Shown: in pieces, positions 45,402-56,187 of the stretch
Position numbering within the stretch: the first letter of the stretch is position 1
How the letters are laid out: every line of letters begins with the position of its first letter
NCBI RefSeq assembly: GCF_033439725.1
Contig: NW_026944385.1
Coordinates: 2,451,001 to 2,515,000, forward strand
From: Neurospora tetraspora
Lineage: Eukaryota; Ascomycota; Sordariomycetes; Sordariales; Sordariaceae
Length of the DNA: 64,000 nucleotides
Direction: 5' to 3'
Position numbers and translations under genes: made by a program
The notes under the pieces: model-generated
Seen by the model: only the letters and a program-made list of their open reading frames with translations
What the model was told of the DNA's origin: nothing
Databases searched by the model: none

Positions 45402-46802
45402 TCAAATCTTAGCTTCGCTCTTCCCCGTAGCCTGAGCCGCCTTCTGCTGCCTGATAACCGTACTACTAATCTTGGACGTAAAATCCTCCGTAGCCTTGAC
45501 ATCTTCTCCCACATCCTCTGGGATCTCATCCGCATTCAACACATCAACCTCAAAAACCTCCAGCGTCTTCCACCCCTGTTCCGCCCGCTTGTCATTGACA
45601 GCCTTTCCACCCGACCGCGTCTCCCCTGACACGACCAGCACATCGATATCTTCCTCCGTGATCGTTGGCCCAAAGGCATCTTGTATCCGCACACATTGCA
45701 CGATGATCGTGCCATCCCTAAAAGCCGCACGGAAGTCCCCGTCTTTCTCGTCGATATGCACCCCCGCCGCGACGGCCGTGTTGATGTTATTCTCACCAGC
45801 TGCCGGGCCCGTGGCCTCCCTCCACCCTTTATCCGAGAGCTGTAGAAGCCTGGACAAGAAGTAAATGACGTTCCGCGCCCTCGTCTCCCACGACTGCACG
45901 TACTCCGCGAACTTCTTGTTCTTGAGCAGCTCATCGCCCGTGATGCCAATGATGTACTTGCACGGCTCGCGTCGCCTGGGGGAAGTAGCCGGCAGCGACA
46001 GCTCGTCCTTGCTCGGCACTCCCAAGAGCAAAGCGCCCGCGGTCAAGAGCAGCTTGTGGCCCGGATGGAGATAGTCAAAGGTACCGCCTAGACAAACCAC
46101 CGGCACGCCCGATACCCGTCTTCCTTCCCCCTTCTCTCCCGCCATGTCTTCTCCAACAAGCCCCTGATTCAACGTCAACCCCCCCTCCACACCAACCAGC
46201 TGCTCCTGCCTAATCGCATTCGCCCCAATCATCTTCCCCTCCGCCATCTGCAGATACACATCATTCAACCTGATCCCCTGCTCCGTGCGCACATGAAAGA
46301 TGTAATTCCACGGATGATACGCCTCCGCAAAAGTCGCCAAGTCCACCACCACGGTATTATTCGTCTCAATCAAACTACCACTCCTCGAATCCCTCCGCAG
46401 CGCCTTGTCTTCAGCGCTCAGTGGCTTGCGCCCCCGATCATGATCAACCAACACCACCGTAGCATCCACCGACAACCCTTTCCCGCCGCCGTCAATCTCC
46501 GTGCTGATCCCCAAGCGGGCGCAAATGACCGAGATGATGGCGTACAGGCCCGCAACGAGCGATTGCGCCTGCGACCAGAGTAAGGTCTTGGAGCGCAGCT
46601 GGTAGGGCGGACCCTGCAGAATGGGGACGGCGACGGCGACGATGAGCTTGGATGCGCCGTGCGGGTTGGAGTGTTTGAGCTTGGAGAGGACGGCGGTGAG
46701 AGAGGGGCGGTAGGCGGCGTTGAGGAGGGTGCGGTTGGAGGGGTGGGGAGGGAAGGGGAGGAGGAGGAGGGAGGGGAGGTGGTCTCTTTTGTTGGTGGTC
46801 AT
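45402..46802 (-). CDS. phosphopantetheine adenylyltransferase (Cab4-like)
   Basis: A single exon of 466 residues. The C-terminal half is a nucleotidyltransferase fold with GGTFDYLHPGHK from residue 239, whose HxGH motif binds ATP; YIIGITGDELLKNKKFAEYV and a VSGETRSGG segment follow. These are hallmarks of eukaryotic PPAT, which joins 4'-phosphopantetheine and ATP to make dephospho-CoA. The N-terminal half is a fungal extension of unknown function. There is no fused dephospho-CoA kinase domain, unlike the animal CoA synthase, so that step needs another gene. Its C-terminal neighbour is tRNA-Leu; upstream is the Ral2-like gene on the same strand. Confidence 0.92.
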   Translation of the reverse strand: MTTNKRDHLPSLLLLPFPPHPSNRTLLNAAYRPSLTAVLSKLKHSNPHGASKLIVAVAVPILQGPPYQLRSKTLLWSQAQSLVAGLYAIISVICARLGISTEIDGGGKGLSVDATVVLVDHDRGRKPLSAEDKALRRDSRSGSLIETNNTVVVDLATFAEAYHPWNYIFHVRTEQGIRLNDVYLQMAEGKMIGANAIRQEQLVGVEGGLTLNQGLVGEDMAGEKGEGRRVSGVPVVCLGGTFDYLHPGHKLLLTAGALLLGVPSKDELSLPATSPRRREPCKYIIGITGDELLKNKKFAEYVQSWETRARNVIYFLSRLLQLSDKGWREATGPAAGENNINTAVAAGVHIDEKDGDFRAAFRDGTIIVQCVRIQDAFGPTITEEDIDVLVVSGETRSGGKAVNDKRAEQGWKTLEVFEVDVLNADEIPEDVGEDVKATEDFTSKISSTVIRQQKAAQATGKSEAKI

Positions 46803-47436
46803 GGTGAGGATGGTTAGGATGTTGGAAAATAGAATGGTAACAGTCGAGTCCTGGTGGCAGTAATGGTGGTAAGTGGTGGTGAGCTATGGTCGTATCTGCC
46901 TGCCCCTCCTTTGTTCCGGTGGTGGGAACGATAGCCTCCGGGACACAAGACGAAGGCGAAAACGGCCTTGAGAATGGGCTTAAACGTTGTCGTTACAGAT
47001 GGGATGCTGTGCTATCTCCTTGAATAAGAAGCATGCGAGATGGTTGACAGTCTGCACGATGCGGGCTGTTGATGGGATGAGTTCAGATGCAACTCGGTGT
47101 GGTGTCCAGGTGCCGAGGTGCCGTCATTTACGAACAGATCGGCGCATGATCCATTGTCTACGTTCAACCCTAACCCTGCATCTGTTGTTCATCCAACTGC
47201 CCAGTGCCCATGGCGATGTGATTGTAGCCATGTTCGACTCCGTTTCTGCCCACTTGCATCGTTTATCCATTATACAGTATCTACTAGCATTCCACCGGTA
47301 TATGACATTCACATACGCCTATCAGTCTCCGACTCCCACACATGGCCACCGCCTCCTAAATGCCCGCTAAATCCCAGGTAAATCAACGACATGCCATACT
47401 ATACGCTCCGCTCACGTACTCATTACCCAAACCAGA
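46803..47436. other. intergenic, PPAT promoter and Ral2 3' flank
   Basis: A 634-base region with a two-unit telomere-like AACCCTAACCCT (47166-47177) about 365 bases upstream of the PPAT ATG. No gene is seen. Confidence 0.45.
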
Positions 47437-50400
47437 TCAAGGACCACCCATCCCCATTCCGACACGCTGTTGCATCTGTTGCATAGAAGATGTCGCCGTG
47501 GGCGTTGATCCATAAAGGCTCGGTCCTCCGGGACCTCCATGTCCACTCGGCCCTGGTCCTCCCGGTCCCATCCCAACGTTCGTTCCCGTCCTCTCTCTCA
47601 TCCTCCGGCCCTCCATCAGCCCCCTCAAGCCTCTCTTCTGCAGGCCAATCACACTGCTCAGTTCTCCAGACCAGATCTCGCCTCCTCGTTCCCTTTCATG
47701 CTCCCCCATATCTGACCACTCACTTCCACTCACGCTGTTCGTAGCGCTCAACTCCGCGCTAGACGGTCTCCTGCCCTGCTGAAGCCCGGTCGTATTGATA
47801 TGCAACGCCGCCGTCCTTGAAGCGAGGCTACCGCCGCCGCCACCATACTCACTGCCGTTTGCGGAAGGCGGCATCGATCCCGTCGGACTAACCAGACCAT
47901 CCAGGTCGGCAGGCGGGAAGAAGTTGGGGTTGAGGGTACCGTCAATGCCACGTCCGCCTCCGGCGGCCATGGCAGTAGCATTGAAAACTGCGGCTGCGTT
48001 TCGGCTGTCGAGTAGGTTATGCAGGCGCTCCACCACCGCCTCAAGGAGACCGTCTACCCGGTACGGCCGCGCTATTTGAAGGAGGCTGCAGAGAATTTGT
48101 GGAGTGCACAACGGCGAGGTAGGCTGGGGAAGGCTGGAGGTATAGAGAAAGTGGAGAAGTGCTTGGATGGTGAGGAAGGTGTGCGGTAGATAGAGGCATC
48201 GTGGCCGGTTGTTAGGCGCCAGAGTACGCGGTGTTGGTGCAGAGTTGAGCGCGGCAGCGTCTACACCCGTTGGTGACATGATGCTTCCCGCAACCGATGT
48301 AGCGGCGGTGCTGGGCGGCTTGCCAGTTGAGCTACTGCCCGAGTATATCGACATCTGACTCTCCATGGTACTCCTGTTTCCGGGCGTGGGTGTCATGTTG
48401 GAGCTGCGGCCCATGCCAGAAGACGCCGAAATGGAGTTGGATCTGAGTGTCATGACGTCGCTACCGTCCTGGCAGGCTGTCCCTTCCCGGAGGAGCTGGA
48501 CAAAGTACGGCCCCCATCGCCTGGCAACAATCCTAGAGTTGACAGGGATCCGTTCGCCCCCTATGCACAAAATATCCATGTCCGCCAACTCCCGCATCGT
48601 AAGCGCCTTCTCTCCGAGCTCTTCAGCAGCGCGACTGTGTTGTCTACCGCCGGCAGTAAAGCCCGCCTTACGGGCTAGACTCAAACCAGGACCGGTATAA
48701 GGACTACTGGCGCTGACGAAGCCGCTCATGGGCGCCGTTTTCCGTGGGTTATCGTAAAAACCAAAGGCCTCCAGCTCTACCATGCAGACATTGCTGAAGT
48801 TGATGCGCCGATGGTTATAGTCATCCACAAGGCTTCTCTTTCGGTGTCCCAAGACGACGAACGTGTTCCTCCTGTTCCACAACACTCCTCGGTTCCAACT
48901 TCCCTGACTGAAAACAGCGCCTCCGGCATCGATCCTACTCCAGCTTAGGTTCCGTAGATCCAACGCCCAGAGTGCATACTCCTGCTTCGACGAAGTGAGG
49001 TAGGTACCGCTGACTACGAAGTAGTGATCGATGATTCCTCCATTGGGAAATCGCAATCCCGGCGGACTGTATTGCTCCTTCATCGTCGTTTCAACAAGGG
49101 TTCCATCACTCGATCTCACTTGCAACTCCAGTTTGACGTCAAGGAAGTTGTAGTTGCTGTAAATCAGCATGCTCGATCCAGCATCCTTGGCCTCCTGAGT
49201 AGTAGCTCCTGGGTCCTGCCGCCCGCTAACCGGGTGTGGCTTGCCGATCTTTGCCGCGAGGGATGGTGGCAGGGGAGCAACCACACTTCTATACGCACCG
49301 CAGCTCTTGCCCAGCTGTTCGGTTGAAACCCACTTGAGGCTTCGCAGGTTGAAGACACTAATCTGCTCGATGTAGTGATTCGCGGCATCTTGGCCTCCTA
49401 TAACCACCATTTCTGCGCCGTCAGTCCCATCAATATTGATTCCAATGCGGCCCTCATTGGGGTTCCCCGATGAAGGATTATGCTGAAGCGCTGAGAACGG
49501 GGCCCTGTGGGACGCGAAAGCGGCCGACGACGGGAGAATGCAGGCGCAGTGGGCATATCGTCCCTGAGGAGCATCTTGTGTCTGAACAAAGGTCCACTTC
49601 CTTGACGGCGCGTCGTAAATGTATATGTCCGACATGACCTTGACCTCGGGCTGTTGATCTTGCGTTATTGTGTTTTGGTTCGCTATCGGGGACATACCAC
49701 CATAACAAACAAGTTTCGTGTCGCCGAGAGCGCACATGGAGTGGAAATACCGAGGTGGGGGAACATCTCCGGTTGTCTCGATTTTGGACCAGTGTCGCCG
49801 GATGAGGTCCAGCTCGTACAGATGATCCGTTAGCGGCGCCGGCTTGCTCCTCGACAGTATCCTTCCACCAAATACGAATAGTTTGTCTCCCAAGACTGTG
49901 GTTGTAGCACCAACAAGAGGCGGTGGCTCTCTGCCTGTTGTCCGGTGCACATTGCACATCAAACCCGACAAATGCTGTGATGGCGAGGGCATTGGTTGCG
50001 GCCCACCGCCACCGGCTGCCTGTGATCTCCCCTGGCCACCGTTGGGGGAGGGGCCAGCGGACATTGGCCCATTACTCCTCGGCGTCAAGTTCTCATGGCG
50101 TCCATCTCCTGCTTCTGATCTGTGCACACTTGCGAAGCTGCTCTGACTGCTGCTCATGCTGACATCCTGGCGTGCGGTATCCTGTGATCTCATATACATG
50201 CCGCCACCTCCCATCTCCATCGACGATGCCGAATCCATGGTGCTCGTTCGACTAGTGTCCATCCAGCTTTCTTCTGTGTCCTCAATCGTTTCCAGCGGCT
50301 GCTGAGTGAATGGCGTAGGCGTTGATGGGCTCGTTGGGGAGAGCGTTGGTGGGGGAGGTTCCGGTAAAGGTTTTGCAAGACTGTCTTGAAGACTCAGGCT

Positions 50401-50724
50401 CCGTGCATGTTGCGCCTTCAATGGGTTTGGAGATTGTATAGGGATGGGAGAGGATATGGAAGGTCGCTCTGCGGCGGGAATGTAGGGCTCAGAAGGCCGT
50501 CGGAGACCGCGCTGTGAAGGTTGGCGCGTGAGCCTCGCAAACTCGTCTCGACCGGGAGTGATCTTCTTGATGCCGCGGAAAGCTGAAGACAAGAATTCGG
50601 ACGGTGTCCTCGCAGGGGAACGAGAGGTCTGTTCCTCGGATTCGGAATCGGAGAAGCGACTGAGGTCGATAGCACTCGGCGGCTGCTGGCCTGAAGTCGG
50701 CGATGTCAGTCCAAAGCCCGCCAT
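47437..50724 (-). CDS. Ral2-like kelch/BTB regulatory protein
   Basis: A single exon of 1095 residues. The first 260 residues are disordered and rich in Ser and Pro. Kelch-type repeats follow from about 262 to 640, with paired glycines and WxxxxxxGDVPPPRYFHSM, GRYAHCACILP and MVVIGGQDAANHY. A BTB/POZ-like module starts near residue 716 (MDILCIGGERIPVNSRIVAR, WGPYFVQLL). It is interrupted by about 100 low-complexity residues and resumes at LYLPHTFLTIQALLHFLYTS and the helices after it. The tail is rich in Gly and Met. This arrangement matches fission yeast Ral2, which acts with Ras1 in cell shape and mating, and its filamentous-fungal homologues. Kelch and BTB suggest a scaffold or adaptor role. 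The assignment is by domain order. Confidence 0.85.
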   Translation of the reverse strand: MAGFGLTSPTSGQQPPSAIDLSRFSDSESEEQTSRSPARTPSEFLSSAFRGIKKITPGRDEFARLTRQPSQRGLRRPSEPYIPAAERPSISSPIPIQSPNPLKAQHARSLSLQDSLAKPLPEPPPPTLSPTSPSTPTPFTQQPLETIEDTEESWMDTSRTSTMDSASSMEMGGGGMYMRSQDTARQDVSMSSSQSSFASVHRSEAGDGRHENLTPRSNGPMSAGPSPNGGQGRSQAAGGGGPQPMPSPSQHLSGLMCNVHRTTGREPPPLVGATTTVLGDKLFVFGGRILSRSKPAPLTDHLYELDLIRRHWSKIETTGDVPPPRYFHSMCALGDTKLVCYGGMSPIANQNTITQDQQPEVKVMSDIYIYDAPSRKWTFVQTQDAPQGRYAHCACILPSSAAFASHRAPFSALQHNPSSGNPNEGRIGINIDGTDGAEMVVIGGQDAANHYIEQISVFNLRSLKWVSTEQLGKSCGAYRSVVAPLPPSLAAKIGKPHPVSGRQDPGATTQEAKDAGSSMLIYSNYNFLDVKLELQVRSSDGTLVETTMKEQYSPPGLRFPNGGIIDHYFVVSGTYLTSSKQEYALWALDLRNLSWSRIDAGGAVFSQGSWNRGVLWNRRNTFVVLGHRKRSLVDDYNHRRINFSNVCMVELEAFGFYDNPRKTAPMSGFVSASSPYTGPGLSLARKAGFTAGGRQHSRAAEELGEKALTMRELADMDILCIGGERIPVNSRIVARRWGPYFVQLLREGTACQDGSDVMTLRSNSISASSGMGRSSNMTPTPGNRSTMESQMSIYSGSSSTGKPPSTAATSVAGSIMSPTGVDAAALNSAPTPRTLAPNNRPRCLYLPHTFLTIQALLHFLYTSSLPQPTSPLCTPQILCSLLQIARPYRVDGLLEAVVERLHNLLDSRNAAAVFNATAMAAGGGRGIDGTLNPNFFPPADLDGLVSPTGSMPPSANGSEYGGGGGSLASRTAALHINTTGLQQGRRPSSAELSATNSVSGSEWSDMGEHERERGGEIWSGELSSVIGLQKRGLRGLMEGRRMRERTGTNVGMGPGGPGPSGHGGPGGPSLYGSTPTATSSMQQMQQRVGMGMGGP

Positions 50725-53635
50725 GTCGACAGTTGCTGCGCCTGCAGCGCAAAACTATCTGTGCAAAAAGGCTCTCGAGAGTGAAACAGGTGAAAAGACA
50801 TGGGAATAGTCACAAGAAGTCGAGGGAAGGAAGAGGTCATGTTCAAGAACAGTGAAGTAGGGCGACGGCACAACAAAAGGAAAGATGACTGGATTGGGCA
50901 AATGACAAACGCGGGTCCCGCTGTAGAACAGAATAGGAGGGGAAAACCCAGGATGCGTTGGGTCCGCCGTTGAGGCACAGACAGGAGTCGATGCCGGGGA
51001 CAATGGATCAAGGTGAGCGATGGCTATCCTGGGAGCATTCACACCTTGGATGGAGCCCAGGGGCTAGACACACCGGGCTGCCCCGAGTAAGTTCGCAAGA
51101 CTCTCCGGCCAGTCCGCGGCCTTTGGCATCAACCAAGCAGCGATGTTCCCTACCAGTACGAAAAGGAAGGCGACGGGAATAGCGAAGAAGGGAAGCTTTG
51201 CCGGCCCATCTGAAGCAGAAACCCAAACATGTTGTGGGGATCAGGCACCTCAACCCATGGCAGGAAGGGCGGCGTGAATGGGGGACTGCGCAATGGCACA
51301 GCGTAGGAGTTGGAAGACAAAGACGAGATGGGGCATATGGGACGGTGTCACCGTGTATAGGCAAGCATTGCATCATGATGGGCGGCGAGAGAGGGATCAG
51401 GGGCCGAGGAATGACAGATTTGACAGCGCGGGGATGGGAAATGGGCAATGCGTAGCGTACCTGACCAGACTGTCGCAGAGGTAGCAGACTATAACTTGGA
51501 AGATGAATCGACGAAGTTAATGCTTTAATTTCCGATCTGGTGTGTCTTGACAAAGTCGTCGTTCCAGGGCTTCGTCGAGCGTATATATGGGCCGAAGGCG
51601 AACGGGTAGACGAACAGATGGGATGGACAGGCGGGACAGACGACGGACGAGAGTCGAAGAGGGATGAAAGACGGAATGATGGAATGATGGATACGTTGAC
51701 AGTCGAACGGTGTGCAGGTAGAGTTGCAGGGTGCCGCACGGACTCGGCGTTCGTTCGTTGCTTGGATCGTATTCAAGGCAAAGGTACCTCTATAGACCAA
51801 ATTTGTGCGCGCGCGTGTGCATGTGCGCTCGCGTGTATAATCGTAGGGGATGATATAGGGTGCGGCGATCACTCGCCGTTTTTGGTGTGTAAGAAGAAGA
51901 AAAGGAAGTCAAGTTGGACAGTAGACAAGAAATTGGGAAATGGGGTTGCTACATGCTACACCTTTCCTCTTTGATCCCCTGCGGGTGACCACCTCCAAGA
52001 ATCGCCGAACTAAACCCCTTCAAAGAAAAGCGCACTTTGGTTACTCGTCAGGCCTACAAAATCGGCGGCTGACTAGCGGGCAGATCTTTTCCATTTCTCT
52101 TTGGAATGTCAATCTTGACAAGTCTTTTTTACTGCCTTTTTCGTGGTCGCCGTCAAAAGATAAGCCATTCAGGGGCAGGCATCGGTCGCTCCGCGTGGTT
52201 CTCGGGATGAAGGATCCCAAGGCACCAAGCGGTGGATTCGATGCTGCAACATTCGACAAAGAGAGCCGCACGGATCAGATGGTGGCGTGGAGCTGCGCTT
52301 TTCTTTGACAAATGGCAGCGAATCGTCCGCCTTCGAGAAGCAACGCCAAGAATTACGCAGGGACTCCCTCGGAAAAAGGATCCACACTCAGCACATGAGA
52401 GTGTTGTTGGTTGAAGTTTCCAAAGTTCCTCATCACCACTCTGGATTTCTCTCAAGTCCGCAACCGCAAATGGTACCTAGCAAACAACACGTCGACCGCT
52501 TCTCTCCCTTTCTTGCCGTCAGTTATCACAATCTTGACTTTGTAAATCGGCATACTAGTACCAGGACTACCTATACTCTCCCCCTTTTAACAGAGAACCG
52601 TTAACTATCCACTGCCATCCCACCCAGTTTCCGGTTTGCCTCACATCCCTACCGTTATCTCGTGGCCGACAAGGTTCACAGTTTCACTCGTTCACCTTCG
52701 CTCCGGCTGGACCGAACGTGACACTCCCCCTTTTGGGATACGAAACACCAAGAAACGAAACAGCCAACCAAAGGAAACAAACTATGCCCGCGCGCTTGCT
52801 ATACCTAAGTATCCTTCCCAGAGTGCGATTGTGATGCCCATTTAAATTCCTCTAACTATGCGCCGGGTAAGCGCATACCACCCCAACTCTTTTTAGAAGA
52901 CGCCGGCTGTGCAAGTGGAAACCATGTCAAACCTTCCAACATCACCCGTCAATATGTTTACCATCTAATCATTCCCATTCCGCATGGCAACAATTGGTGA
53001 TTGGGCCCCCTTTTTCACATGAATGTTCCAAAAACAGAGATTCCAATCATCTACCGTAGCCCTTGGGCATAACACAAGAGGTATACAATAGTATATATCA
53101 ACCGTCGGTTATACCAATTTGTACCAAATCTGAACTCGTATGCGACCCTTGTTCCCAATATCTCGGTTCACGGCTTGCAGGTTTCTTGACGTTCATCTAG
53201 TATGTGCAATACAGATAAGCAGGTCCTGCGCTAACTTTTGCGACTCTTGCACAAGTTCGATGATGGTGAAGCTGCCTGTGGTGTAAAGCACGCCACTTGG
53301 GGATATTGACTTACGAAGGTCCAGCCCATGCCAGTGTGAAAGCCATCACTCGAACTCCCAAGTGGCTACCTAACAATCCGTGATATTAGCTCGGTAGCCA
53401 ACGTGCCAGACCAAGGCTACTAAGTTAGCAACTGCGAGATCATGTCAGTCCAAGTAGAAAGAACGTATCCATTCAGAATCAATTGGCAGTGACAATTCAC
53501 TATGCAGGAACTAGTATAGCGGCGGTTGTTGTTGTTCAAGTCATTTCATTGTATTTTGTGACTACGCTTGAAAAAAAAAAGAACTCCAGCCCAAACCAGC
53601 CTCCCAGAAACTTAGAAAACCACATCCACACACGC
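50725..53635. other. long intergenic, Ral2 promoter to peroxiredoxin 3' flank
   Basis: 2.9 kb without a convincing gene. Overlapping frames at 51.0-51.9 kb on both strands have no domains and are probably promoter or leader of the Ral2-like gene. The rest shows nothing I can name. Confidence 0.5.
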
Positions 53636-54446
53636 TTAAGCGTCCTTGGGAAGGGGAGTGAAGCGGAGGTAAGGCTTGACAGCCTTGAGGTTGGGGAACA
53701 TGCGGGTGGCCTCCTCGCCCTTGATGGAGGGGTGGACGATAACGTCATCACCGGGGACCCAGTTGATGGGGGTGGTGACCTTGTGCTTGTCGCCGGTCTG
53801 GAGGGAGTCGACGATGCGGAGGATCTCGGCGGAGTTGCGGCCGGTGGAGGCGGGGTACGCGAGGATGGTGCGGATGGTCTTCTTGGGGTCGATGACGAAG
53901 ACGGAGCGGATGGTGAAGGCGATGCCCTTCTCGTCGACGTTGGTGGTGTCCTGGTAGTCGATCCTGAGTCAAGACAGTTAGTGTTCGCTTTTCCTCTCTT
54001 TTTTTTAACACAAAGTGTGCTTACATGTCGTAGAGGTAGGCAACCTTGCGCTCCTTGTCGGCAATGATGGGGAACTCGACCTGGGAGCCGGTGACATCCT
54101 TGATGTCGCTGATCCAGCCCTCGTGGCTGCCGAGAGTGTTGGCCGAGAGACCGATCAGCTTGACGCCGCGCTTCTTGAACTCGGGCTCAAGGCGGGCCAT
54201 CTCGCCGAGCTCGGTGGTGCAGACGGGGGTGTAGTCCTCGGGGTGGGAGAAGAGGATGACCCAGTTGTCGCCAATGAACTCGTGGAAGTCAATGGGACCC
54301 GTGGTGGTGTCAGCCTGGAAGTTGGGGGCAATGGTGCCCAGGCGGAGGCTGCATCAGGAACCACGTTAGTCGTTCGTCCGCGCAAAAAACAGCGATGGCG
54401 AAGGGAGCTCAAGGACTTACGGAGCGTTGGGGGCGGGGGAGGCCAT
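53636..54446 (-). CDS. 1-Cys peroxiredoxin (Prx6 type)
   Basis: Three exons (54446-54421, 54348-54025, 53963-53636) with introns of 72 and 61 bases encode 225 residues. The peroxidatic cysteine is Cys52 in DYTPVCTTELGEMARL, with the PxxxTxxC pattern. WISDIKDVTGSQVEFPIIAD and the Prx6-type tail (NWVPGDDVIVHPSI, LKAVKPYLRFTPLP) follow. The enzyme reduces hydrogen peroxide and organic or lipid peroxides. In yeast the relative Prx1 is mitochondrial; here the N-terminus MASPAPNAPLRLG is short and uncharged, so cytosol is likelier. The length fits the family. Confidence 0.95.
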
Positions 54447-56187
54447 TGTGAATGATGTTGTGTGGTGGGAAGAGAGGAATGGGTATCTCAGAGAAACAGC
54501 AGAAACAGTTGAAAGAAGAGAGAAGCTGAAAGAAATCAGAATATGGGAGGACCGTGATGAGGGGCAGCAGCGGAGGTATTTAAAAGCGTCCTTGACTAAT
54601 CCCTACGAGCAGCTCGCGCCATGTACACATGCAGAGGTACCTACATATTTTAGCTTCCGGATTCTATTACACTCCTAAATGTCGCCTTCGCAAGACTTCC
54701 ATTTCTGGCCAGATGAACATGGAGGGTCTCGCACGTGTCTCGGTCACTAGGGACTATTGATCAGCCGTAGTATATGTATACATACTGTAAAGGGCTAATG
54801 AGGTACATGTCTTCTGTATAGCTTCATGGTAGCACATACAGGTAGCTTTCGCCCTCTCATCTCCTTACCTACGTAAGTAGCGAAGGAACTCATCGAGGTT
54901 CTCACAAGTTCGTTTGTTTCCACCGGGTAGCTCTTCAGTCAGGATACCCCTCGTCTCTTCCACTTCGTACATAGCACTCGACTGTGTACCATCCCCACCA
55001 GTTGCAGTGCATCGTCCCAACTCATAATCCAATATTTCGGAGTCTTTGCTCTGGTGTCTCACACAATCGGCACACCACCATGACAGATGAACCCAGAGCG
55101 AGCCAAGACCACCTTTTTGGCTCTTTTTGAGCTCCAAAACGCGGGGTGAGTTTGGCCCCTCCATGGGATGGACCTGAGGGACGAGGGGCAATCGCTCCCT
55201 CTTTCGGCTTGGCGGCTCATTGCGCAATCATCTGCATCTCTCATTGGACGCCAACGCCAATCATGTCATTTGGTGCTCGTTCGCGCAACGGTCCCAATCC
55301 GTGTGGGGGGGCAGCATTTATGGGAATTCGGTTTTCGGACTTGTAAATCCTTTGCCGTTTGTCCATGTGCTACTTGCTTCGAGGCTTTTGGTAAATTCTC
55401 AAGATATATACTGAACCGGTTGTGAAAGGATGATGACAAACATGCTTCCTGGTGAGTCTGGCCAACAAATACCCCCCGAAGCTCCTATAACTTCCCCGTG
55501 CTCCGTCCAGCGGGAAAGCTTGCATCCGAATATGTGGAGGCCGACAGCCGGAGACAACAAGGGTGTCCGATCTCAATGGTGTGCCTGTCTCCAAGTCTCC
55601 GGGTGTCGGGGTCGACGGCGAGCTCGGCATCAAGTGGAGAGGACATGGTTGGGCAATGCGGCGCTTCCAGCTGCATCGTCTTGTCTTGGCATACTACAAG
55701 TCCGATCTGAAGGCCGATTCATCTCGGCCACGGGGTTTCCATCAATCCATCATCGCTACAGCTTCCTCTTCCTACCGGCGATTGCCCACCAAAACATCCC
55801 ATATACGGACGGTGAATAATCGGCGGATCACGGCAGTCACTTCCCGGCGCTACCGCCGGCGTTCCGTGATCAATCCCGACTGTGGCTAATGATTGCTTCG
55901 GATCCGAGCTAAGCGGCACCGGGGCTTCGGTATAAGTGATGGTCTTGGCTGCCGATGAGGAAGGAGGGCGCCCAAAAGGGAAGGGGAAAATCGTGAAAGG
56001 CCATTGAATATCTCACTGCGATGGTGCATTGCGTTCTGGGCCACTGACCCATGACCAGGTGGTTGGGAGGGAGTGAATTTCCCTGATAATTAGTAACATA
56101 GTCCGGACTCCGGATTACTGTGTCCAACTTGAACCCATTTCGCACCTATTTTATCCAAGCTCGCGCCAAAACCAATGCCAGCCCAGC
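54447..56187. other. intergenic, peroxiredoxin promoter to Fat1 3' flank
   Basis: 1.74 kb. It contains a possible small gene (54865-55164, minus) listed separately. Otherwise nothing is recognised. Confidence 0.45.
54865..55164 (-). CDS. possible small protein, unknown
   Basis: A 99-residue frame from an ATG at 55164 with balanced composition (for example LSWWCADCVRHQSKDSEILD and NLDEFLRYLRR at the end). I know no relative. The frame remains open upstream without an ATG, so a spliced 5' exon is possible. It may equally be chance. Confidence 0.25.
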   Translation of the reverse strand: MEGPNSPRVLELKKSQKGGLGSLWVHLSWWCADCVRHQSKDSEILDYELGRCTATGGDGTQSSAMYEVEETRGILTEELPGGNKRTCENLDEFLRYLRR

